Origin: Hyposmocoma kahamanoa
Lineage: Eukaryota; Arthropoda; Insecta; Lepidoptera; Cosmopterigidae
DNA length: 64,000 nt
Direction of reading: 5' to 3'
Assembly (NCBI RefSeq): GCF_003589595.1
Contig: NW_020653200.1
Span: forward strand, 4,399,202-4,463,201
The translations under genes were made by a program, and so were the position numbers. This document shows positions 12,693 through 24,969 of this stretch, piece after piece. How positions within the stretch are numbered: the stretch's first letter is position 1; each line of letters opens with the position of its first letter. The notes under the pieces were generated by a model. The model saw only the letters and a list, made by a program, of their open reading frames with translations, was not told the DNA's origin and did no database searches.

Positions 12693-14624
12693 ACTGAAAT
12701 ACTGGATCGAAACGTATTTCTTGCGCCGAAATCCAGTGACATTAGATTGAACTATAGGTAGGTACTGTCATGGTACTGTCTTATTCTTAGGTACTACCTA
12801 CTTAAAATACCGATTAAGTTTTAACTTTCCCAGATTAACTAGCGTTCGTAAAAAAATTTTAAGAGGTTCTCAAAAGATTTTAATTTCATTCAGATTTCTT
12901 TGTTCTTTGAAATCGATCTCACTTAGGGACAATGTTACAACAAATAATACGAATAGTAAAATGATTGAACATACAGATGAAAATATGATTATGTACCTAA
13001 TAAATTTATTTACAGAAAGAACACCTGCCCGGAATGAAAGGGTACTAGTATTAAAAGTTAAGATTGATTGACTGAATGAAAAAATTGTTTTGTTTATCCA
13101 TCGCAACAAGCATGCACCATGGGAACGCAAATGCAGAGGGTCCAAAGTAGGATGTCGTGCCAATAATAGATGAAGCCGCGAGGTCGCGACTTGCCTCCCC
13201 TCATCATTATCTAGTTTATACAATAGTCTTCTGACATGTCGAGATAACAGCTCTCGGTTGACGTCAAATGGTTATTAGGAGCACAACGCAACGTTAGTTT
13301 TACAAATGGTGGCAATAATTGGACTATTTACGTTACGTTTGTTACATAGCGCAAGGCTTTAGCTACTTGAGTACCGACTATTTAATAAAGTCTAATTTTA
13401 TGCACATAAACAATCTAAACGACAACTGTATTATGTACAACCTTGGTATTACTCGTGTGCAATTGATTTATTAAAATAAATTATATTTCTCGTAACAAAT
13501 GAAATTATTTTTTCGGACTTGTACAGCGCCCGAAATGTTGGTTTGTTTGATAAAAGAAATACCTATACGAGATTTAGATCCGAAATAATATTGAATTTTA
13601 TTTCACAAGTGGAACAATCGTGTAAACCTAAGAACTCCATGTTTTTCTGAGTTTTCTGTTGTTTTATAATTCCATGAACACATCTCAAACAAAAAGCGCG
13701 AATGTATCAAAATTTGTACAAGCGTGGTAAAATGTAAAAGAAGAAATAGGAAGAATTTGGTACATAGCACTGTTTCAGATCCACATTATACTGTCTGATG
13801 AGAATAAAAATTAAATTCAATTAACGTCAATTCCCGACTCCGATGGTGTTATATATTATGTACCTACCAACTAAGTTGACGTTGTCAACACTGGCTAGTG
13901 TTTCTCCATAAAATTCCACTTCTACGTTACCTATTCTCTCACTAAGTAGAAAATATGTATATGTATTAACGAAATAAAAATTATGTATTATAACACAAAG
14001 TACGGACTTCTCCAGGTGATCGTATTGCTCTGGACTCAATAAAAATTCGGTAATTATTCAATTGCAAATCGACTTATGATTTAGGTAATAACTAGTGCTC
14101 GGAATAGGTAGACTATATTTACCTAAACTTCGAGGAACAGAAACGGAAATTGGAGACTTCCTTACAATTACATTTATTTGTTCCAGATTTTTTCGGGATT
14201 CGGGACATCACTTAGAGTAAATTAAAAATTAACGTTATTCGGGATGGCCAGGTATTTACCTAAACTTTGCGACGAGTTGTTGCAACCATTTTTCGAAATA
14301 TTTAGGATAATTCCGACAAAAAGAATCCTTACTTAATGCATGCAATTAGAGTTACCAAAAGTTGTTGTTTATGGTGTTAGTTACAGTCCTGCGAGGTTAT
14401 TAGCGTTTTAAAAATAACCCAGTATAGAAAACTGGCAAGATTTAATATTGAAAGTAAATAAGAATAGTGTATTGCAATATTTGTTTGTTTTATTCACGTG
14501 ACCTGATTTACATGCCACTTAGGTATTTATCAGTCTACTTGTTCCGACTACAGATAATAACAATTAAATTGTATATTTCCTATTTACCAACATCTACAAA
14601 TTTGAGACAAAAAAAAAACACTAC
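12693..14624. other. Spacer between GC-rich arms, no gene seen
   Basis: AT-rich apart from 13080-13260. Contains the M1-like MITE at 13498. No transposase or host exon was recognised. Confidence 0.45.
13498..13600. repeat. MITE M1-like copy
   Basis: GAAATTATTTTTTCGGACTT at the left, GTTGGTTTGTTTGATAAAAG in the middle, and ACGAGATTTAGATCCGAAAT at the right. Confidence 0.6.
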
Positions 14625-15114
14625 CTACTACATTTGCTATAAAATTAAATTTTTCTGTTCCTTGTATAACATTCCCCACTTTGTCCCTATCTAGGAGTTC
14701 CTGGGAGACTACGGGTGCAGCAGGCGTCCGGGCCAAGCCCTTACGGGCTTCTCTCTAGTGGACGCGGACTTGGGTATGCTCAGCTGCAGGGATGAACACG
14801 GTCGCCTGCCCCCCTGTAGCATGTGGCTGGAGCGTTCGTCCCGCATGCAGCTAGCGCGTCTTAGTAGCAGTCTAGACTTTGGCCAAAGGCGAAGAGACGC
14901 GTGGGGCACGTAAATTGCCCTATAAGTCGGGCGCTATGTCCGGACATTATCGCAGGACACTGCACTTCGGCACTAGCCCGGAGAGCTAGTAAAGGATGAG
15001 CTAGACATCCTACGGTCCCCCAGCCGCGTAGGAATTTGGAAACTGGAGAGATGTCGTTTTTCGGCGTCGGGAAGTGAGCGTGCCTTACAGTTCCGCCACC
15101 ATTGAGGTGATTTG
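14625..15114 (-). repeat. GC-rich inverted repeat, right arm
   Basis: Reverse-complement partner of 12208-12692, ending ccaccattgaggtgattt. The 1.9-kb spacer (12693-14624) has no inverted similarity and no transposase-like frame. The pair could be two opposed insertions of one repeat or the ends of a larger nonautonomous element. Short open frames here are not convincing genes. Confidence 0.85.
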
Positions 15115-15123
15115 GTAGCCGAC

Positions 15124-15296
15124 TAAGAGTCGTATTCTAGAACTCTATTCAATGCTCAAGTCATGATTGCCCTGGCAACACAAGCACTGGAAATACGACC
15201 CTAATGGCAGGGACTTGAGTATGATTTCGAGTGCTCTAAACCATACTCAAATCCTGGCTTGAGCATTAAGTAGAGTTCTAGAATACGACCCTTAGA
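15124..15296. mobile_element. MITE family M2, copy 1
   Basis: The TIRs gtcgtattctagaactct...agagttctagaatacgac enclose inner inverted blocks (CAATGCTCAAGTCA / TTGAGCATTAAG). Internal repeats read GGAAATACGACCCTAATGGC. Adjacent TAAG/CTTA may be part of the TIR or target. Confidence 0.8.
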
Positions 15297-15633
15297 TTCG
15301 ACGGCTCAGCTGTGGCAACCATTAGATGCGCAGAGCGCAACGAAAAGAGAGCGTGCCTACAGCCCCGGTACCTATCTAGAAAATAGGGAGAGTGCTGCAC
15401 GTGCACCTGGGGCAGCTCTCCCAAGGCACTAACCTTTTGAGAGCCGGATGAAGTCCGTGCAAACTCTCTATTTTTTTAATGGTAATAAAGAAACACACAA
15501 TTGTTGTCAAATTTTGTGCACCACCACAAAAAAACGTGCTGACCACTGAATAGGTACCTACATAAAATTTAGGCTTAACACTCATGTCAACTTTTGTCAC
15601 TTACAATGTGACGTACACTTGACTATATATTTC

Positions 15634-16456
15634 CTTAGAGGATGGAAAAGAAATAGTTCCCATAATTATACAGATATTATGTAAGGAACTTTTAGGTTTA
15701 AAATGGTGCGTAAAGCGGTGGTGGCACGTAAAGTGTTAAGGTAGTGGAAACAATCATGGACGGTTTAAGGATTTATTTTTTGTTTTATTTTAATTTTGCA
15801 TGACTTACCCTATGGGACTCGAGGAAAGGGTTTTAAAAGGAAATTGATAAGGATTTAATAGAAAATTGATTTAAAAGTCTTCAAAAATGAATAAAAGTGC
15901 TTTAATCAGATCAATTAATAAAGAAAACATGGTTATTCGAAAAAAAGTAGACCCTGTTTGAGTATCCTTATATGGACAGCCCAATTTCCAATTATGGAAA
16001 CCCCATCATGGACGATTTCCAATCACGGACACCCCGTCATGGACAGTTTCCAATTATGGACACCTAGACATGAACGCTCAACTATTTAGCTAAATTAATA
16101 ATCATAAAATCTGACTTTATAAAGTTCGTAAACACAAGTTAAGCTCTTAAATGATAAAATCCGATTATGGACAAAAATGTCCATAATTGGGTAAACAGCT
16201 AAATGAGATCCAGTAAACACTTCAAATTTTCGAATAGACGTCATGTTGTTCATTTACGGTTGTATTTTGTTTAGATGCATATAAGAACACCAAAACACAA
16301 AATAACTACAGAAGTCACCACAATCTTAAATACTACATTCAAATATGATTACCTATAACTAACGTACCTTAGACGCGGTCCCTAAAAGAATTCAGTTTTT
16401 TTTTATTTCCTATCTTGCGACTTAAGACTACTTCCCTTTTTTTTCCATCCTCTAAG
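15634..16456. repeat. Possible TIR element with GGATGG ends and internal direct repeats
   Basis: Starts CTTAGAGGATGGAAAAG and ends TTTTTTCCATCCTCTAAG, about 17 bases of inverted identity. The interior at 15960-16070 repeats the modules TTTCCAATTATGGA, CACCCCGTCATGGAC and CATGGACGATTTCCAA. The same end motif recurs at 24150-24245 and 30247-30300. Element status is uncertain. Confidence 0.5.
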
Positions 16457-18271
16457 TCTTGCGTTAATGGCGGATACAGATGGCCGACGGACGTCTTTCA
16501 TTTCGATCAAAAGTTACAAAAAAAAATTGAAAATGAGAAAACAAATTAGCCTTTCCTTATTTTTGGCGGTATAGTTCAAAAATGTTCATGATAGGTGCAC
16601 TGTCCATCAACGGTTCCACTACCATACGTACAGACAACAAAAAAATTCAATTTACCTTTTTGCCACAAGATTATGGTAAGCCTATATTAAAGTTCGAATA
16701 AATTAGCGGGTATTTTGGGCATATAACAAGTGGTAACGTGAAAACCTTGGACCCAACTGTCTGAAAGGCTTTTCGTAGTAAAATCGGTTGAATCACCTGG
16801 TTCCCTTAGCCTAATCCCCCAAGGGATCTTTGTGAACTCAGCAGTTCATTAGAACCCCTTAAGTTGCAATAGTATATCGGTATAGGTATATCGTAAATAT
16901 ACTTCTCATAGAACAAAGCATGTAAAAATGAATAAAAAAAAAGATTTCACTTGAAGGGTTTTATTTTAAAAAAATGCAGTCTATTGTCGATGTAGCACAG
17001 TTTATCAAGAAAGATACATACAGAAACTATATCTTTTAATTTCCACTGAAATAATACCTGTTGTAAGAGTATGTAGCATGCTAAACATTATATAAGTTAG
17101 CTTTAACTTTGTAGAACTATAGTACTATCAGCCCCGTAGCATGGCTACGCATGATAGTCGCGACGCGCCAGATAAAATTGGAATAAGCTATTGGTTGTCT
17201 TAATCAGATCTAATTTAGATAGCCAATAACGCGCGCTTATTTCAATTTTAGTAGCCATGCTAGGGGGGCAGGGATCACTATAGCTCTTTATAGCTATTTA
17301 ACCATTATAGCTCTCAGCACAATACAAAGTACGATACGATGAAAACAAAATGCATCTACGTGGAGATAATATATAATTTACAACAGGATACCAATCAAAA
17401 CTTCGGTAAAGGAAAATATCTTGTTAAATTCTATCGCATCATAAATATTGTGTTCAATTTTGCACGCACCTATTATGGTTAACATTTTCGATCCATGAGT
17501 ACAATGTTATTGTATATGTACAATTTCTCCTTACAGAGTGTTCTGACAGATTGTCATATGTGGTTTGATGCAGTAAAATACAATTAAACTTATAACAGCA
17601 ATGTTCAGAATTCGCCAGAGCATGCAGTGAGCACAATTTCATTAACTTATATAAATCTAATACAATCTTACGTTATGTTATGGTATTAAATGCATAAATT
17701 GAAATCAATGATCAAAAAAAAATTTTTTTTTTTAATCTGTCAAAATACCAAAAATTTTAAACTTTGATGAAATAAGTGACTAAAAGTTTATTACAATAAT
17801 CCTAGCAGAATAACATTATATTTGAGCAACTCTATTTATCTACATTTTATGCAATTTTCAATTCAAAATATTATAAACTAAACTGTTAAGTCTGATGCTA
17901 TAACGTTTATCATTTTGTGTTATAAAGTAAGTACTACAAAAGTTACATTATAAGTTGATGGATAATGCAAAACTTGTCACTATAAATCTTTTTTCATTGT
18001 AAAAGCATTGATGTTGATGGAAGGTAATGATGTTTTTGTAAATTCAATGAAGGTTGAGAAACTTTTTATGATAACTTTGCCATACTGTGAAATCAGTATA
18101 AACTTGCAAATGTAAAATACAAGCCATACAAATTCTTCAAAAAAGTAATTTCATTACATTTTATTGATACTGGATTTCACTGCACTTGAACTTATTATAA
18201 TAACTAACAATTGTAAAAGAACTATAGATTGATTAAACGATGAGAGTTATTAAGTTGAAATCAGTCTAGAT
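16457..18271. other. Pin1 downstream region
   Basis: Holds the 17120-17275 MITE and the Pin1 3' UTR (downward from 18271). AT-rich. Candidate minus-strand AATAAA signals lie near 18160 and 17787. Confidence 0.5.
17120..17275. mobile_element. Small MITE with GCATGGCTAC inverted ends
   Basis: Left cccgtagcatggctac, right gtagccatgctaggggg. Inner pairs are ATAAAATTGGAATAAG / CTTATTTCAATTTTA and CTATTGGTTGTCT / AGATAGCCAATA. No coding capacity. Confidence 0.65.
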
Positions 18272-18492
18272 TTAAGCAGTTCGGAGTATGATGTGAACCC
18301 CGGAGTCAGTGTCAACAATTTGACTGAGCTGACCAACCTTCAGGGCGAAAGCAGCATCTTCAAATGGCTTCTGCATCTGGCCCCTCTTGAATATGCCAAG
18401 GTCGCCATCGCGTTTAGCAGACGAGCAGTCAGAGTATTCTTTAGCCAGTTCTTCAAATGTTGCCTCCTTGTTTGCTATCTTTTCACGATAAT
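18272..18492 (-). CDS. Pin1 (dodo): Pin1 exon 3 (catalytic C-terminal half)
   Basis: Follows a gttttatag acceptor. The split junction codon becomes GAT (Asp). It encodes [19 protein letters not shown], the catalytic DCSSAK motif, and the terminal [11 protein letters not shown] before TAA at 18272-18274. Confidence 0.96.
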
Positions 18493-21400
18493 CTATAAAA
18501 CACATAATTAAGCTTAAAATAGACTTTCACATACATTTTATAAAGATAAATGTTATAAAGGGTTATTTTAATAACCGCTTCTTAAACTTGCTTTTGCAAA
18601 GTTGAAACATCAAATTAGGCGTTGGACTTTTGACCATTCTTATCGTGTACGGCGTATAGTTGAATTTAACTCATAAGTGCCAAGTTTGACACACTCTTGT
18701 CGTTGTACATGTTTTCTGAACATTCCCATGTTTCTTATTACCACAGTAATCCACGAACTGCATATGCAAGGTTCTTAGAAAATAATTTTTTCAAATGTTT
18801 AAAGAAGAAGAAAAAAGTAGCTAGTTTTTTTACTACTATCACCACAAATAGGAAGTGGTACATTACCAGAGACAAAACTAAATCTTGTTTACGCCAAATT
18901 TGACAGACCGTATTTGGATTTGGTTTACTGGTCTATGGATTGAATTAAAATTTAGAGACAACTCACTTGCAAACAGTTATTATACATATCGAAGACTTTT
19001 TCATTATGTTATTTCACTCATATATACCAATGATAAAATATTTTTGCTATCTGCACCGGCACTGTAATAATAATAATAATAACAACGCACACACTCAATA
19101 TAGCCCCGCACTAGGGAAACCCTGTGTCGCGGGTCTCATGGACACACACATTGACATCCGCAAATTACACCCAAACTCCCGAGAGAAATAAATATAGGCC
19201 ATAGAAATATTTCTCCCGGCCCGTGAATCGAACCTAGGACCTGCCTGCCTGGAGCAGTATGGTGACCGTTCAGCCAAGGAGGCAGTTGTATGTGTAAAGA
19301 ATCTTTTACTAGTAACAAAAGAACATAATTATCACTTGAAATAAGAAATATTATGATGAACAATGTGTCATGCATATTGGATCCCATAAACTGGTGAAAA
19401 TAAATAATCCACAAGAGCAAAATATCATTTGAACTTATTAATCATAATTAAATTATCAACTCGAACGAGTTTTCTCGATTGCTATTACAGAATTTAGATC
19501 CAAAAAATTACTTAATTTCCAATATCCCCTTATTATGAACATTGCTAACCAGTGAGATTTGAAGAAGAGTTTAAGGCTATATCATAGCATAGGAAGAGCA
19601 TCGCACTCTAACTACCGCTCTAATAAGTAATAGTCCATATATATTTACAATAATAATATAATAAAACACTTTTTCAATTTAAGTATCATGTACAGCCCTT
19701 TATGCAGTATACATGAAAGGGTGGAAACTGCCACACTTGTCGTACAACAATGCTCCAGCGTACCCAACTATAAGGTAAAGTAACTGCCTCCGTAGCCGAA
19801 CGGTTACCATGACGGATTGCCACGCAGAGGCCCTAGGTTCGACTCCCGGGACGGGAGAAAAATTTGAATTGCTTACTTATTTCTCTCGTGAGTTTGGGTG
19901 TAGTTTATGGTTGTCTATGTCTGTCCATGTCATCCGCGAGACAGGGTCTCCCTAGCGCGGGGCTATGTTGAGTGTGTGCGTTATTATTATTATATTACGA
20001 GGACACTATTTAATAGGTAAGCAAATTACAGTTTAAATCGTCATACTGATTAAACTCTACTGCTCATTCGTAAGGCAGATTCCCCTGAGAAGAATGAGCA
20101 AAAAACTCTAGGGTTACTCTTTGTAAATATACATTTGAATACATTTATTATTTACAATATTTGTTGTATTTACAATGTTTGAACACGTTAGAACGAGAAT
20201 AACTGCAAGCAAAACGGGATATTACTACGGAATTTTGTCATCAGGTGTGCTGTCTGACAATTTCGACAGTGAATACTATGAAAAAAGCAATATACCTTTA
20301 AGAAGCTCAATAGCCTCTTCCTTGGTGCGGGTAATGTTTTCTTCACGCCAAGAAGAAGGTCGGCGGCTTCCTGCATGCTTCACAAGTAGGTGGCTGCATC
20401 TAACAGACTTAGGAGAGTTAGAGTCTTCGTCGTCCTCTTCAGCCGGGGTCTCTGGTTTCTCCCACTGTGACTTCTTAGTCTTAGTGTTGAGATAGTATAT
20501 CATGCCTGTAAATAATGAAAAATTGTTTGAGTGATAGAACTAACGACTTTTGTGTGTGACAAAACATAACCTGCATGTATGTTTATTTGTTATATTCATT
20601 AACGACATTAATACTTGTTTTATCAATACCAAATTTTTGTTATGTGAACTAAAGATTTACAGATCCATTATGACGTTAAATGATTGTAAGATGTTCCAGG
20701 AAGATATTATTCGGTTGGATTTGTACAGTAAAAAGAATAAACTGCAAGTATACCAAAATGTAATGTAATTACTTCCACCAATATAAAACTAACAAGATAT
20801 ACTCTCTGTGATCAAGTTTTAAGTTATTATAGTAAACTCTCTGCATGATCTTGTACTCATTCTTGACAGTAAAATACACCTTGATTTTCACATAGAATCA
20901 ATTAGTAGCAAAGCTTTTCGTATGTATAAATTTGTTACTAGAGCTGAGTCTGATTTCAGTCAATCCTCTACATTTATCTATTTATGTAAATGCCTGATCC
21001 GATCACAACTTCAATATGCTTTCTCTATCTGGGATCCATTTTATAAGAAATATAAAGATGACATTGAACGACAGCAGCGCAAATAATCTTCGTGCCATTA
21101 ATTTTGAACTGTATAGGAGATGTAATAAATCTCATCACAAACTGTTGAAGTTCTTTCATATTCAGGATTTGCAGTCAAGGCAAACTCTCCTTCAAGTGAC
21201 CTTACATGGAATGTGTCACAATGTGATTGACTGCAGTGGAACTAACAAACGCACTGTCTCCGTGGCCGAATGGTTACCATGCCGGACTGCCACGCAGAGG
21301 TCCTAGGTTCGATTCCCGGGCCGGGAGAAATATTTGTATGGTCTACATTTATTTCTCTCATGAGTTTGGGTGTAATTTGTGTTTGTCTATGTATGTGTCC

Positions 21401-23615
21401 ATGGCACCCGCGACACAGGGTTTCCCTAGTGCGGGGCTATGTTGAGTGTGTGCAAAAAAAAAAAAAACTGTGCTTCTCGGTGCCAAGAAATACGGATATG
21501 CGCAGCTCTCGTCGTCGTTATGGACTGTTTGCTCTTACGTCCAAAAGGATAAATTCTGGTATGTGCGCTCCTCTAAAGGCGATTATTTCAAAATTATAAT
21601 GAGCTATTGTCGGAAGTAGACATTTTATCTGTATAAATAGGAATTTAAGAGGGTGGTTACTGAAACATTGGGTACGACACTGTAGTGGATTGTGAAACTG
21701 TTTTTTGTAACTGTACTTAGTAATATTATGAAGTTTGTTTGTTTCTTAAATTTATTTTCTTTGCCAGTATTGTACTTTAAAAAAAATTCAATAGTGATTA
21801 TGCTTCATTAAAATTTTTATACTTTTGTAGTAATCTTTGGATGATTGTACAATTAGCTATACCGATTACTACTGATATTCTTATTCTGTATAACTAACCA
21901 TGTGCAACTGTTGTTCATTCCTCAATAAATAAATAAATGTATGCATGATTATAAAACAGATGTAGTTAAGCAAAAAGGATCCAATCCACAAAATTATCAA
22001 AAAATGAGTTACGTGTGTGTATCAAACAGTTCCTAAACCGTCTCTTAGATCATCAAAAACAATCCAACATACAAATGAAAATAAATATCTCTGGAGTTAC
22101 ATAACATTATAAGTTTTCAAAATAAAACAAGAGTGAGAAACACTATTAAACTGTAAACTGCCATATCTAGAAAGTGACAAGACGTGGATTGGATCCTTTT
22201 TGTTTAAGTACGTCCAAATCATCTTCCCTCTGCAAAATGTACATAAAATTTTGTTAATAATAGTAAATAAATCATTTATTTGGCATCCAAGGCCCACTTA
22301 CATTACTTAAATACAAAGACAAACCACAAAAACATAAAAACATCCAAATATCGCTCAAGGCGCCGACTACCCCATCACCTCGTCAGAATCATCGGCGCAT
22401 AGAGCTTAGCCACAAACGTTTACAGGATGCTGTTAGGAATAGAACGCAGTCTTGAGAGTAATGACGCCGTCTTTTTCAGATCACAGCAAAAAAGTCATCT
22501 AGATGTGCTACAATGTTGCGGTAGTCCAAACAGCATCCTGAACCCGATATTATATAGAAGGCGCAGGGCGCCAAGTGACCTCTACGTATAGTTAACCCAC
22601 AGACCATCCTTGTACACAGATTGACAATATGCCTAGAATAACGTTATTTTGGCTTCCTCACTATAATGGGCGAATTAATGTGCCAACATCTTACATCTGG
22701 CAGCCAACGCCCTATATTACCGATCAATATCAGTTTGGTCTTTAAGATGCTCTGCCAAGTAATGTCCTAGGTATTTAAATTTGCAAGCCCTCATTAGGGC
22801 CTTATTAAGGTTAATTCTGGATTCATAAGACAGAACTCTGCTGGGGATCTCAAAGACCATAAACACACTCTTGACACAATTCTACACAAGGCCATGAGTC
22901 CACAAAAGTGAAGCAGCTCCGCAATTGAGCCCGCCGTTGTACCCAGCAGCACCACATAGTCGGCATAACTGGTGTTAATTACTGGCTTACTACTGAGTCC
23001 AACAATCAGCTTATTTATATACAGGTTGAAGAGCTTCGGCGACATCAAACCCCCCTCTGCCGCACCCCACTCCAACCTGCATACATCTGAGAGACCTCAC
23101 ATTACTTAGCTGGTTTGTGTACCAGCACTTTATCAGATTCCCAGGGAATATTATAAGACACCAGGTTAAAAGCTTCAGAGAGATCAAGAAAACAGGTGCA
23201 AATCCGTCTTTCTGTGTAGTATTGGACAGTTGTAACAGGACAGACACAGACCTGCTACCTATATGTGTAATATCAATCACTAGATTATTATTATATCCAT
23301 ATGGATGGAACGGGCAAAGAATCAATTGCCCGGATTTATTATAAGGCGGTAACCTACTCTCATCATGGGTATGCACAGGTACCCTCAACCATAGTATAAA
23401 TCAAGATTATTTGCTTATCATTGTCCATTTAGCACTAATGTCGTATAATTTTCTTTGAAACTGAAAGAATACTACTTCTTTCATACGATAAACAATAAAA
23501 AAAGGGAGGCGTCAACGCGACACTTTTGGCATAACAAAATGAGGTACTTACCGGTGCTTCGGCTTTTGCGAGCTTCCCATCCTTCCGGCAGACTATCTTC
23601 TTGACTCCCGGACAT
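18272..23615 (-). CDS. Pin1 (dodo): Pin1/dodo-type peptidyl-prolyl cis-trans isomerase (complete, 3 exons)
   Basis: Phosphorylation-dependent prolyl isomerase of the parvulin family, known to act on pSer/pThr-Pro sites of nuclear and cell-cycle proteins. The coding sequence is complement(join(18272..18492, 20296..20505, 23552..23615)): 495 bases, 164 residues plus TAA, against 163 in human Pin1. The WW domain (about residues 9-40) shows W13, Y25-Y26, W36 and P39 and spans the first junction. The parvulin domain has H60, the phosphate-binding basic set K64/R69/R70, the catalytic Cys C114 in a DCSSAK motif, the [10 protein letters not shown] segment, and H158 in the C-terminal GVHIILRTA. An acidic linker (EEDDED, 44-49) joins the domains. 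Splice sites are canonical (gtaagt, gtatat; tttacag, tttatag), both in phase 1. The two introns carry SINEs and LINE relics. A minus-strand AATAAA at about 18160-18165 could be the polyadenylation signal. Family assignment is very secure. Confidence 0.97.
19075..19285 (-). repeat. SINE family A, copy 3, in Pin1 intron 2
   Basis: Reverse-complement copy. The tail is an AAT/ATT trinucleotide run (19066-19084). The head ends at ggcag (19281-19285). Same strand as Pin1. Confidence 0.88.
19784..19997 (+). repeat. SINE family A, copy 4, in Pin1 intron 2
   Basis: Full-length copy with head (CTCCGTAGCCGAACGGTTAC, GGTTCGACTCC), body, and TTATTATTATTATA tail. Confidence 0.9.
20296..20505 (-). CDS. Pin1 (dodo): Pin1 exon 2 (WW end, linker, start of PPIase)
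   Basis: Follows a tatttacag acceptor and ends CTTAAAG|gtatat. It encodes the second half of the WW domain ([16 protein letters not shown]), the acidic linker, and the phosphate-binding start of the isomerase domain ([16 protein letters not shown]). Confidence 0.95.
20830..21610 (+). pseudogene. LINE RT C-terminal remnant, interrupted by a SINE
   Basis: Inside Pin1 intron 1, opposite strand. Reads [20 protein letters not shown] and [20 protein letters not shown] before the SINE (about 21253-21468), and [20 protein letters not shown] after it. This is the usual order in the C-terminal half of Jockey/CR1 ORF2. Stops are present. Confidence 0.8.
21253..21468 (+). repeat. SINE family A, copy 5, inside a LINE relic
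   Basis: Full-length copy with an excellent B box (GGTTCGATTCCCG), ending in an A run. It splits the LINE remnant in Pin1 intron 1. Confidence 0.9.
22340..23400 (-). pseudogene. LINE reverse transcriptase remnant
   Basis: The minus strand shows [20 protein letters not shown], then [20 protein letters not shown] and [16 protein letters not shown] (YADD mutated to YADY). Lies in Pin1 intron 1, same strand as Pin1. Frames change several times. Confidence 0.82.
23552..23615 (-). CDS. Pin1 (dodo): Pin1 exon 1 (start of WW domain)
   Basis: Encodes the first 21 residues and one base of codon 22. It begins at the only ATG in frame with the WW signature [13 protein letters not shown] and ends ACCG|gtaagt. 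The WW domain is completed by exon 2. Confidence 0.93.
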
Positions 23616-24018
23616 GATGCTTTACTAAGTTTCAAGTAACAGCGAGTCAAGATAGGTACAAGGATTCCTAGTGGCTAGTGTTACAGCGTCTATCCTGAAA
23701 ACAGTGATAATTGTATTAGAATTTTATGGAGATGAGTTCAAACACTGTATATGAATATTTACGGTTAAACAGCATGATTGGACATAATAAATGACTAGTT
23801 CGTAATATATTAATATCTTATTAATTAAAATTTAACTATATTCTAGGTTTAACCTACCGACACCGCTGCACTCATCCAAAGACAATATTAAGAACTTATT
23901 TTTTTTACTTAATTCGTTGCCTCCTCACGGGTTGCGTTTGTACCAACAACAATATTTTTATTTTTTTGCGACCGCAAGTCAATCGTAGAGTAGAATGCAC
24001 AATTTCTTGCTTTTCTTG

Positions 24019-24050
24019 GATCAATTCGATTAAAAAATCGAATTGATCCA
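24019..24050. repeat. Perfect hairpin
   Basis: GGATCAATTCGATT and AATCGAATTGATCC are perfectly complementary, separated by 4 A. No poly-U tail or gene context suggests a terminator or small RNA. Confidence 0.7.
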
Positions 24051-24139
24051 CAGATCGGTCGGACCGTATAATATTATGATCTTCATTGACCTTCAAAATT
24101 AATTTAGATAAAAAGATTATAATTTTGACATCCGTTTTG

Positions 24140-24255
24140 GCTTCAGTCCTTAGAGAATGGAAAAAAATAGTTTCCATAGTCTAAGCATCAGTCGGACACC
24201 TAAAGTTTTCCCCATCCTTTATGACTTATAAAGGATGGAAAAAAGTCTAAGGTCG
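24140..24255. repeat. GGATGG-type repeat copies
   Basis: CTTAGAGAATGGAAAAAAAT with ATAGTTTCCATAGTCTAAG, then CCATCCTTTATGACTTATAA followed by AGGATGGAAAAAAGTCTAAG. Same motif as the ends at 15634 and 16456. Confidence 0.5.
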
Positions 24256-24649
24256 GATACGGATACGACTTTCATATAAAGTGATATATACTAGCCAGTG
24301 AGAAAAGCCGGTAAAAGGTACAGAAGTAGCGACTATCGCCAAATATTTTTTTGTCGTATCCATAAATTCAAAGTAAATTAAGTAAACAAGCCGGTAAACT
24401 ATTATTCATTCTTGTATGTGTTTTCTCTAAGTCTTAAATCTTAAATAACATAAATAATAAGTTCACTACCCGCGGCTACAATCATTTTGTCAGTGCATGG
24501 GAGCGGTACCCCTAGAAAATCAAACTTTGAATGAACCACGAAAGAAAACGAGCCAACGTAAGCGCTAGTAAAGCGGTTTCATCCTTTACAAGCACGTAAA
24601 TATAAAGTTTCTGTTACCAGCCAAAAAAGCAACCGTCCGGTCATGAAAC

Positions 24650-24740
24650 AAGGTATTGCAAAGGTGATATAAAATGCCACTATTGTGGAAAGTTCGGCCA
24701 CTTCGCGAATGAGTGCAGATTCAATTTAAACAAGTTTGCA
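24650..24740 (+). pseudogene. copia Gag zinc knuckle (CCHC) remnant
   Basis: The plus strand reads CHYCGKFGHFANECRF, a textbook CX2CX4HX4C retroviral-type knuckle, which binds nucleic acid in Gag. The frame is closed on both sides by stops. Confidence 0.88.
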
Positions 24741-24969
24741 ATATATAATAGAGGCGAACGACACAGAAGCACATTTAACTGTCATGCAGCGAATACATAC
24801 GTCAACGGTTCACAACCTAGTTGCGTAGTTTATGGACTCTGAGGCATCGGAACATAAATGTGTAAAGACAATGACATGTTTATCGACCTATTCTCAAATA
24901 AGCAAATAAGTAAACAACATAGAGATATTTTCAAACGTAGTAAAAATCGTGCAACTCTCCGTGTAAGTT

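Noticed and set aside
19784..19860. tRNA gene candidates at the SINE heads
   Set aside because: Boxes A and B are present, but the acceptor stem does not close and the same SINE body follows in each copy.
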